A stretch of DNA of 64,000 nucleotides from positions 124,001-188,000 of the forward strand of contig JAJFKR010000015.1 of the NCBI GenBank assembly GCA_021773095.1. Reading direction: 5' to 3'. Source of the stretch: Woeseiaceae bacterium (GTDB lineage: Bacteria; Pseudomonadota; Gammaproteobacteria; Steroidobacterales; Woeseiaceae). The notes beneath the pieces were generated by a model, which saw nothing but the letters and a program-made list of their open reading frames with translations, was not told where the DNA came from and made no database searches. The position numbers were made by a program, and so were the translations under genes. Numbering within the stretch: position 1 is the stretch's first letter; the number at the start of each line of letters is the position of its first letter. This document shows, piece by piece, positions 28,993 to 35,737 of this stretch.

Positions 28993-29657
28993 ACAGGCCC
29001 GGCATTACTGAGGCAGATGCTATTGCTTGTGTCAGAGATGGCAGGCGACTGGATCGCCGTGGCTACCAGGGCGGCATCCACATCGGCAATATTGGTGGCC
29101 ACAAAATCCTGGTGAAGTCAGCTGCGGAAAAAGGCATGACCTCTTCCATGTGCCGCTGGTTTTTGCGGCGTGAATACCGCGTTTACCAGCGGTTGACAGG
29201 CATCAAGGGGATTCCGCACTGTTACGGATTTTTCGCAGGTCGCTTTCTGGTCCTTGAGTATATTGACTCGAAGACGATGCGACAGGCGAGCCTCGGGAAT
29301 CGGCAGGTTTTCTTTGATGAGATGTTCGAAATTATCGAATCAATCCATGCGCGCGGCGTAGCACATGGCGATCTGAAACGAAAAGACAACATTCTGGTCA
29401 GGGAAGGAATGCACCCGTGCATACTTGATTTCGGCGTGGCGGCGGTCAAGAAAGACGGCCTGCACCCTTTTAATCACTTCTGGTACAGATTCGCTAAACA
29501 GCACGACCTAAACGCCTGGCTGAAACACAAGTACGATCGTAAATTTCAGAATCTCTCGTCTGCCGATGCTGATTATTATCAGCCAATGCGTATCGAAAAA
29601 ATGTCCCGCGTGATCAAACGCGCGTGGTTTACGTTCAAAAACGGTCTTGTCTCCTAA
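28989..29657 (+). CDS. LPS/Kdo-type protein-kinase-like sugar kinase (WaaP/KdkA/RIO-like)
   Basis: A 222-residue eukaryotic-kinase-like fold. Visible kinase elements: a glycine-containing N-lobe with lysine (GGHKILVKS), the catalytic loop HGDLKRKDNILV and the metal-binding DFG in CILDFGVAA. This layout is that of LPS heptose kinase WaaP, Kdo kinase KdkA and InaA-like proteins. Position next to kdsB and the waaA-kdsA operon favours phosphorylation of Kdo or inner-core sugar. ATG 28989 overlaps the previous gene's stop (ATGA); 4-base convergent overlap with kdsB. Confidence 0.78.
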   Translation: MNRPGITEADAIACVRDGRRLDRRGYQGGIHIGNIGGHKILVKSAAEKGMTSSMCRWFLRREYRVYQRLTGIKGIPHCYGFFAGRFLVLEYIDSKTMRQASLGNRQVFFDEMFEIIESIHARGVAHGDLKRKDNILVREGMHPCILDFGVAAVKKDGLHPFNHFWYRFAKQHDLNAWLKHKYDRKFQNLSSADADYYQPMRIEKMSRVIKRAWFTFKNGLVS

Positions 29658-30421
29658 CGCACCTTCATGCCACCGTCCTCACCCATTATCCTTGCGACAA
29701 TTGCCAGGTCCTCCGCGGTGTCGACACCCCGGGCGATGGGTATCGTTACTCGCCCAACGCGCAGCGTGATGTTGAGCCACAGCGCTCGTAATTGCTCAAG
29801 CCTCTCGATTTGCTCCAGCTCACAAGGTCCGGCGTCCACCAGTTGCCGCAGCACATGACGTCGATACGCGTAAATTCCATGATGCCGCAAAGCGACTGCG
29901 CCGAGCATTGCGTTCGACTCATCATCGCGGCAAAAGGGGATCGCTGCGCGGCTGAAGTAGAGCGCATTGTCTTTCATATCCGTTATGACTTTGGCGAAAT
30001 TTGGATTTTCAATATCCGAGATGGCATCGAAAGCGCTTGCCAGAGTGGCCATCCCAACCCCATCGGAGTCGAGAAGACCCGCGCATTGAGCGATCAATGC
30101 AGGCGGCATCAATGGCTCATCTCCCTGCACGTTTACCACGACCAAATCGTCCGGCCATGAATTCAGATCGCAAACCTCAGCGATGCGGTCTGTTCCGGAC
30201 TGGTGCTCCGATCGTGTCATACATACGTTGGCGCCGAAGCCCAGTGCCGCTTCCTGAATGCGTTCGTCGTCTGTCGCAATCCAGACCTCCTTCGCACCAC
30301 TTTGTAATGCCAGTTGATGGACGTGCCAGATCATTGTTTGGCCAGCGATCAATCGCAACGGCTTTCCTGGCAAGCGCGTACTCGCATAGCGAGACGGAAT
30401 TACTACAATAAAGTCATTCAA
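29654..30421 (-). CDS. kdsB: 3-deoxy-manno-octulosonate cytidylyltransferase (CMP-Kdo synthetase)
   Basis: KdsB activates Kdo with CTP to CMP-Kdo for the Kdo transferase. 255 residues; all classical motifs are intact: IPSRYASTRLPGKPL, HQSGTDRIAEV, VNVQGDEPLMPP, ALYFSRAAIPF, HHGIYAYR and GVDTAEDL. The start is TTG at 30421, sharing its base with the ATG of the divergent waaA paralogue; no closer ATG is in frame. It opens the LPS sugar block by divergent transcription. A second 8-amino-Kdo specific variant is known in some marine bacteria, but no kdnAB is near. Confidence 0.93.
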   Translation of the reverse strand: MNDFIVVIPSRYASTRLPGKPLRLIAGQTMIWHVHQLALQSGAKEVWIATDDERIQEAALGFGANVCMTRSEHQSGTDRIAEVCDLNSWPDDLVVVNVQGDEPLMPPALIAQCAGLLDSDGVGMATLASAFDAISDIENPNFAKVITDMKDNALYFSRAAIPFCRDDESNAMLGAVALRHHGIYAYRRHVLRQLVDAGPCELEQIERLEQLRALWLNITLRVGRVTIPIARGVDTAEDLAIVARIMGEDGGMKVR

Positions 30422-31788
30422 TGCATTCTTTCCAAACGAATCGATTTGCTACCATACGTCTTGAGCTACCCCAAGAGTCGGCCTTGTTCATACTAGATAC
30501 CTTTTACGCCTTGCTGTTCGTGCTGCTATCACCGTGGTGGTTGCTGATGTTAGCAATAAAGCCGGCATTTCGGGCTGGTTTTGCCGCCCGATTTGCTCTT
30601 CGAGGCGTTGCTGCCGCATCGACTGAGTCGATCTGGCTGCACGGCTCGTCCGCTGGCGAAATAGATCTTCTGCGGCCGTTGGTGCAAATGATCGAACAAC
30701 GCCCGGATCATTGCAGCATTGTTGTATCGGCGTTCTCGATATCCGGCTACACAGCGGCTAAGAAGCTGTTTCCACAACACCGCGTTATTTATTTTCCCGC
30801 CGATTTCTCGCCTGTAATCGGGCGCTTTCTGAAAGCACTAAGACCTCGTTTGATCGTGCTTGTCGAATCCGAATTCTGGCCAAACTTCATCGCTACCGCC
30901 AATAAATCCGGCATTCCAACCTGCGTGCTGAACGGCAGGATGTCGCACAAATCCTTTCAGACACACCGGCGAACGCGTTTGATTCCATGGGCGCTCAAGA
31001 AAGTATCTCTGCTTGCGGTTCAGACTGCGGACGACGCATCTCGATTCCGCGATCTGGGCGTCGCATCGAGTCGCATCACGGTGACCGGCAACATGAAGTA
31101 CGACTTGCAGGATCGGGGTAAATCGCAAGACTGGGAGCAGGTTCGGCACTCGTTTCGTGAACGCTATAAGCTCGATAAAAACATACCGGTTTTGATCGGT
31201 GGCAGTATCCACCAGGGCGAAGATCAAGCACTGGCCTGGGCCTACCAGAGACTGATATCAGAGGGCTATCGCTTGCGCATGATAATCGTACCTCGATATC
31301 CGGCCGAAGCGTTGGCTGTCAGCCGTACGCTGAAAAGCCATCATCTGCTCGCTGCGCTCAGCTCGGAGGCGTCCGCTAAGGAAAGTGATTTCTTCGTTGA
31401 CCCGCAGCGCGTTCTGATCGTTGATACAATCGGTGAGCTAAAAAACTATTACGCCACATCGGATTTCGCTTTTGTTGGGGGCAGCCTGCATTTTCGCGGT
31501 AGTAATAAAGGCGGTCACAACCTCATGGAACCGGCTATCCTTGGGCTGACTGTGATGTTTGGACCGCACAACTATAGCTTCCGGGAAACAGTTCGCGATT
31601 TGCTTGAAAACCGTGCCGCATTACTGGTACATGACCGGGAAGAAATTTATTCCAGTATCAAGGGTCTTCTGGATAAGCCGATGACTGCGGTGGACCTCGG
31701 TAAGCGGTCTCGCGAAGTCATATTGAACAACCGCGGCGCAACGGATCTAAACTTTGAGTTAATTAAGCAATACATGCCGTTGAGCTAA
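30421..31788 (+). CDS. Kdo transferase paralogue (WaaA/KdtA family, GT30), copy 1
   Basis: A 455-residue GT30 family protein. Family features: N-terminal membrane segment (about residues 23-46, ILDTFYALLFVLLSPWWLLM), catalytic Glu80 in HGSSAGEIDLL (VGE in typical WaaA), VESEFWPNF, LNGRMSHKS, the two-domain fold of GT-B enzymes and GPHNYSF at the end. WaaA moves Kdo from CMP-Kdo to lipid A. A second, more typical waaA lies 4 kb downstream in the same operon, so this copy may add another or a modified residue. The ATG 30421 start is doubtful; TTG 30484, just before the helix, is an alternative. Confidence 0.85.
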   Translation: MHSFQTNRFATIRLELPQESALFILDTFYALLFVLLSPWWLLMLAIKPAFRAGFAARFALRGVAAASTESIWLHGSSAGEIDLLRPLVQMIEQRPDHCSIVVSAFSISGYTAAKKLFPQHRVIYFPADFSPVIGRFLKALRPRLIVLVESEFWPNFIATANKSGIPTCVLNGRMSHKSFQTHRRTRLIPWALKKVSLLAVQTADDASRFRDLGVASSRITVTGNMKYDLQDRGKSQDWEQVRHSFRERYKLDKNIPVLIGGSIHQGEDQALAWAYQRLISEGYRLRMIIVPRYPAEALAVSRTLKSHHLLAALSSEASAKESDFFVDPQRVLIVDTIGELKNYYATSDFAFVGGSLHFRGSNKGGHNLMEPAILGLTVMFGPHNYSFRETVRDLLENRAALLVHDREEIYSSIKGLLDKPMTAVDLGKRSREVILNNRGATDLNFELIKQYMPLS

Positions 31789-31827
31789 ATGATGCCGCGG
31801 CCTGCAACAGGGGTTTTAAATCAAATC

Positions 31828-32661
31828 ATGAATACAGTAAAACACGTCAATGTCGCCGGTATCGATTGTGGATCGGACGATCTTTTCCTGATTAGCGGTC
31901 CGTGTGTCATTGAGGAAGAATCAATGATGATGAAGACTGCGGAGCGTCTAAAGGAGATTGCGACCCAGCTCAATTTGCCGCTTATCTTCAAGTCGTCGTT
32001 TACCAAGGACAATCGCAGTTCACTCGATTACTTCCAGGGGCCCGGGCTGGACGAAGGCCTGCGAATACTGGCGAGGATCAAGGCGGAATTTGAACTGCCA
32101 GTGCTGACGGACATTCATTATCCTGCGCACGCTGTGCCTACAGCAGAGGTTGTCGACGTCATGCAAATTCCAGCGTACTTGTGTATGCAGACGGAACTCG
32201 TAACTGCTGCCGCTAAAACCGGCTGTGTCGTGAATCTCAAACACGGACAATTCATCGCACCAGAAGGCATGTCCAAGCCGGTGCAGAAAATCGAAGCTGT
32301 CGGCGGGGACAAAATTATTCTCACCGAACGCGGCTACGCCTTTGGGTACAACGACCTGATCGTCGATCCGCGCAGCTTTTTCATGCTGCGCGAAGTCGGC
32401 TATCCGGTCGTATTCGACGTCACGCATACGATTCGAAAATACGGTATACCGAGCAAGGATCCGAAGGGCGGCACACGTCAATACCTGAAGGTTCTGGCTC
32501 GCTCAGGTGTTGCTGCCGGTATCGACGGACTGTTCGTCGAGGCGCACCCGAATCCGCCCGACGCCCTGTGCGATGCTGCCAGTCAGTATTATCTGGACGA
32601 TCTGGCCGAATTTTTAAAACCCTTGATCGACATTCATCAACTTGTTCGCAACACCGCCTAA
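31828..32661 (+). CDS. kdsA: 3-deoxy-8-phosphooctulonate synthase, metal-dependent class
   Basis: KdsA condenses PEP with arabinose 5-phosphate to Kdo 8-phosphate. From ATG 31828 it has 277 residues, numbering almost as E. coli KdsA. The metal-site residues of the Aquifex-type class are present: Cys26 (GPC, Asn in E. coli), His200, Glu238, Asp249; the A5P-site NRSS is at 62-65. Unusual: Met120 replaces the Arg that E. coli and A. aeolicus have in the CRQTD/ARQTD segment, and the KKPQF/KKGQF segment reads KHGQF. A start at 31789, right after the waaA stop, is possible. Confidence 0.92.
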   Translation: MNTVKHVNVAGIDCGSDDLFLISGPCVIEEESMMMKTAERLKEIATQLNLPLIFKSSFTKDNRSSLDYFQGPGLDEGLRILARIKAEFELPVLTDIHYPAHAVPTAEVVDVMQIPAYLCMQTELVTAAAKTGCVVNLKHGQFIAPEGMSKPVQKIEAVGGDKIILTERGYAFGYNDLIVDPRSFFMLREVGYPVVFDVTHTIRKYGIPSKDPKGGTRQYLKVLARSGVAAGIDGLFVEAHPNPPDALCDAASQYYLDDLAEFLKPLIDIHQLVRNTA

Positions 32662-32682
32662 CCAAACTACGAAGGTTTAACG

Positions 32683-33714
32683 ATGGAACTATACCTAGAC
32701 TCAGTCAATTTTCAGGAAATCGAAGAAGCATTCAATTTGGGCTTCGTAACAGGCCTGACCACGACCCCTACTTTCATGCACCGTCATGGCATCACCGATG
32801 TCGATGGCGCCATCGTAGAATTATCAAAGATGGTGCCGGAATTACAGGTCGAGGCTCTGGGCGATACGCACGACGAGATCATTAATGAAGCACACAGACT
32901 GCTGGACCTGCCGCTCGCGCTAAAACCGGTTTTCAAAGTACCCATTTCAGAGGTTGGCGTACGTGCGTGCAAAACCTTAACCGATGAGGGACACCGCGTT
33001 AACGTCCATCTTATCTATACGCTCAATCAGGCGTATATGGCCATGGCGGCGGGAGCAGCGTTTGTTTGCCCGCTGGCCGGTCGTTTTCAGGACGAGGGTC
33101 ACGACGCCATCGCATTGTTCGAGCAATGCGTCAACGTCGTCGAAAAATACAACTACGCGACGAAGATCATGTTCTCGTCAGTCAGGTACCCGGAGCATGT
33201 ACGCCAGGCGCTTCTCGCGGGTGTACACGTTTGCACCATACCGTGGGGCGTGATGCGAAAATTGACGAAGAATGCACTAACGACCGTCGGCACGAATCAA
33301 TTCGTCGAACACACACGGCTGCTGACTTATCGAGTTGGTGAAGTGATGCGCGAAGAAAATCCGTTGAGCAAGAAGTCGGATACGGTAACGAGTGCCATGA
33401 TCAGGATGACCGAATCCCGACTGGGCGCAGTCACGGTGGTCGATGACAATGGCAACGCGGTGGGTATGTTTACCGACGGAGATCTGCGACGCAAATTGCA
33501 GGATCAGGGTTCGGACGTTGTCAGTTCCACCCTCGAAGATCTCGGCTTCTCCGAAAATCCGGTGACGATCACCGACGATGCCCTGCTCAATGATGCTGTT
33601 GCACTGTTTGAGAAAACGCACATCGACTCGATTATCGTCCTCAATAAAGACAAGCCCGTGGGCATTCTCGATATCCAGGACATCGTCAACCTCGGCCTGG
33701 TCGGGCGCGACTAG
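32683..33714 (+). CDS. FSA-type transaldolase fused to a KdsD-type CBS pair
   Basis: A 343-residue two-part protein. Residues 1-215 match fructose-6-phosphate aldolase/transaldolase of the FSA type: MELYLD start with Asp6, Schiff-base Lys85 in FKVPIS (same number as in E. coli FsaA), and Ser166. But the transaldolase signature TTNP is TTTP (Thr28 for Asn), and the Tyr131 site is Leu. Residues about 217-340 are two CBS motifs; FTDGDLRRKL is the signature found in KdsD/KpsF arabinose-5-phosphate isomerase. The sugar-isomerase (SIS) domain of KdsD is absent. AAGG ribosome site; 21 bases after kdsA, so it takes the place of kdsD. Confidence 0.9.
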   Translation: MELYLDSVNFQEIEEAFNLGFVTGLTTTPTFMHRHGITDVDGAIVELSKMVPELQVEALGDTHDEIINEAHRLLDLPLALKPVFKVPISEVGVRACKTLTDEGHRVNVHLIYTLNQAYMAMAAGAAFVCPLAGRFQDEGHDAIALFEQCVNVVEKYNYATKIMFSSVRYPEHVRQALLAGVHVCTIPWGVMRKLTKNALTTVGTNQFVEHTRLLTYRVGEVMREENPLSKKSDTVTSAMIRMTESRLGAVTVVDDNGNAVGMFTDGDLRRKLQDQGSDVVSSTLEDLGFSENPVTITDDALLNDAVALFEKTHIDSIIVLNKDKPVGILDIQDIVNLGLVGRD

Positions 33715-34433
33715 TGAGCGCAGCCGAGAAGGATCGATCTGGCTCAATTGCTGCTGAATTTCAGGCGATCGGAGCCAGATTTATCCTGCCCATCGAGGAA
33801 TTATCAAAACGGCTTGGCAATTGCCGGGCCGTAGTCTTCGACTGGGACGGCGTTTTCAATAGTGGCCAGAAAGGTGATACAGCAACGACCGGATTCAGTG
33901 AACCGGACTCGATGGGCACCAATATGCTCCGTTATGGGCTGTGGCGTGAACGGGGTGAGCTGCCGTTTACAGCCATTATCAGCGGCGAAAACAATGCCAG
34001 CGCAATCGCTTTCGCCAAGCGTGAACATCTGCACGAAGTTCATACCGGAGTACAGAACAAGCGCCTCGTCATAGAGCATATCTGTCAAGTTGAAGGCCTG
34101 AGTCCGGACCAGATCGCTTGTGTATTTGACGACATCAATGACTTGCCCATGGCCGAATTGTGTGGGCTTAGACTTATGGTCCGCAGAAATGCCAATCCGT
34201 TACTGTCCCGATACGCTGAGAAACGCTCGCTTTGCGACTACATTAGTGGAGCAGATTCGAGCAGTTACGCCGTCCGGGAAATTTGTGAATTGCTGCTCGG
34301 ACTTCTCGGTATCTATGAACAGGTGCTGGACTCGCGAGTCGCCAGCGACGACGATTACCAGACCTATCTGCAGCAGCGGCAATCGGTTGTTACGGGATTT
34401 TTCGGCAAGGATGGGCCTGGAAAACCGGAATGA
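33714..34433 (+). CDS. KdsC-like HAD phosphatase
   Basis: A 239-residue HAD-superfamily protein resembling Kdo-8-phosphate phosphatase KdsC, with an N-terminal extension of about 35 residues. Motif I FDWDGVFNSG (Asp43 and Asp45), Ser90 in IISGEN (motif II; Thr in KdsC), Lys117 in QNKRLVIEH, and FDDINDLPMAE (Asp139, Asp140, Asp143) are visible; NANPLLSR and AVREICELL correspond to the end of KdsC. In the Kdo route KdsC removes the phosphate from Kdo-8-P. The GTG start at 33714 overlaps the preceding stop (TAGTG). An altered loop (SEPDSMGTNMLRYGLW) may mean a changed substrate. Confidence 0.82.
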   Translation: MSAAEKDRSGSIAAEFQAIGARFILPIEELSKRLGNCRAVVFDWDGVFNSGQKGDTATTGFSEPDSMGTNMLRYGLWRERGELPFTAIISGENNASAIAFAKREHLHEVHTGVQNKRLVIEHICQVEGLSPDQIACVFDDINDLPMAELCGLRLMVRRNANPLLSRYAEKRSLCDYISGADSSSYAVREICELLLGLLGIYEQVLDSRVASDDDYQTYLQQRQSVVTGFFGKDGPGKPE

Positions 34434-35737
34434 TCTATTCTCGGAATCTTCTTTATACCATTGGCGCCTACGTTTATTTGCCCTGGGCATTGTTGCATCT
34501 AATTAGACGTGGCATACGCTATCGACCGTATTTTCGGCGCTGGCATGAGCGTTTTGGCTATGCCCCACGAGTCGATACCGAAAGCCTGATCTGGGTGCAC
34601 GCCGTCTCTGTTGGCGAGGTTCGAACGATCGTTCGTCTGGTTGAGCATCTGCAGCGAGAATACTCTGACAGTCGCATTCTCGTGACTACTATGACGCCGA
34701 CCGGGTCGACACAGGTCAGACAGTGCCTCGGCGATGAGGTATTACACTGCTATATACCCTACGACCTTCCGGGATCCGTTCGCCGCTTTCTGGATCGGGT
34801 ACAACCAAAGCGTGCTTTCATTGTTGAAACAGAGTTCTGGCCTAATATTTTCCGGCTCTGTAGTGATCGCTCGATTCCGTTGCTGCTCGTCAATGTGCGT
34901 TTGTCACCAAGATCATTTGAGGGCTACCGACGATTTCCACGCTTCACACGCAACATGTTGTCCAAAGTGGCGATGCTGGCGGTACAGTCGGAGGGAGATG
35001 CGGAAAGATTGCGAGCGCTCGGCGCACCCGAAGACGTCATGCGCGTCACGGGCAACTTGAAGTTTGATGCCTTCCTGCCCGACGACCATGCGGATAAAGC
35101 GGCGGTATTGCATCGAAACTGGGGCGAGTCAAGACCTGTCTGGATCGCTGCCAGTACCCACGAGGGCGAAGAAAAAATAGCGCTTGACTCGTTTCAGGAG
35201 TTACGGCGACAACATCCCAGGCTGCTATTGGTATTAGTACCGCGCCACCCGGAACGTTTTTCCCGCGTCGCGCGGTTATGCGAACGCGATGGCCTGAATG
35301 TCATTTTGCGCAGTGAGTACCCGGAGGCTATTCCGGACAACACGGACGTGCTGCTCGGCGATACGATCGGCGAATTACACCAACTGTATGCGGCGGCGAA
35401 CGTTGCCTTTATCGGTGGCAGCCTGATTCGGCACGGCGGGCATAATCTTGTCGAAGCAATGGTGGTGGGTGTGCCCACGGTATTTGGCCAGCACGTGTTC
35501 AACTTCGAACAGAGCAGTAACATCGCTTTGGATCGCGGCGCCGCTACGCAGATTCGCGACGGTAGTGAGCTTGCTGCGGCAGTCGGTGCCTACCTGAGTG
35601 ATTCCGCGCTACATGCGCGCGCGTCACAGGCCGCTACGCAGGTGATCGACGACAATCACGGGTCGCTACAGGCGACACAGGACCTGATTCAACAAACAGT
35701 GGGGCACGATAGCAACATGGAGTGGAGACAGCGATGA
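34430..35737 (+). CDS. waaA: 3-deoxy-D-manno-octulosonic acid transferase, copy 2
   Basis: A 435-residue GT30 Kdo transferase with all typical segments: N-terminal membrane stretch (about residues 8-27), catalytic Glu63 in HAVSVGEVRTI, VETEFWPNIF, NVRLSPRSFEGY, and FGQHVFNFEQ near the C-terminus. It transfers Kdo from CMP-Kdo to lipid IVA. It is closer to classical WaaA than the first copy. ATG 34430 overlaps the KdsC-like stop (ATGA), and its own stop overlaps the next start (ATGA), so it is translated as part of one operon. Confidence 0.95.
   Translation: MIYSRNLLYTIGAYVYLPWALLHLIRRGIRYRPYFRRWHERFGYAPRVDTESLIWVHAVSVGEVRTIVRLVEHLQREYSDSRILVTTMTPTGSTQVRQCLGDEVLHCYIPYDLPGSVRRFLDRVQPKRAFIVETEFWPNIFRLCSDRSIPLLLVNVRLSPRSFEGYRRFPRFTRNMLSKVAMLAVQSEGDAERLRALGAPEDVMRVTGNLKFDAFLPDDHADKAAVLHRNWGESRPVWIAASTHEGEEKIALDSFQELRRQHPRLLLVLVPRHPERFSRVARLCERDGLNVILRSEYPEAIPDNTDVLLGDTIGELHQLYAAANVAFIGGSLIRHGGHNLVEAMVVGVPTVFGQHVFNFEQSSNIALDRGAATQIRDGSELAAAVGAYLSDSALHARASQAATQVIDDNHGSLQATQDLIQQTVGHDSNMEWRQR

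Noticed and set aside
31828-32661. KdsA as DAHP synthase or NeuB-type enzyme
   Set aside because: NRSS, the QF(I/V)(A/S)P segment, and the Cys-His-Glu-Asp metal set are those of KDO8P synthase.
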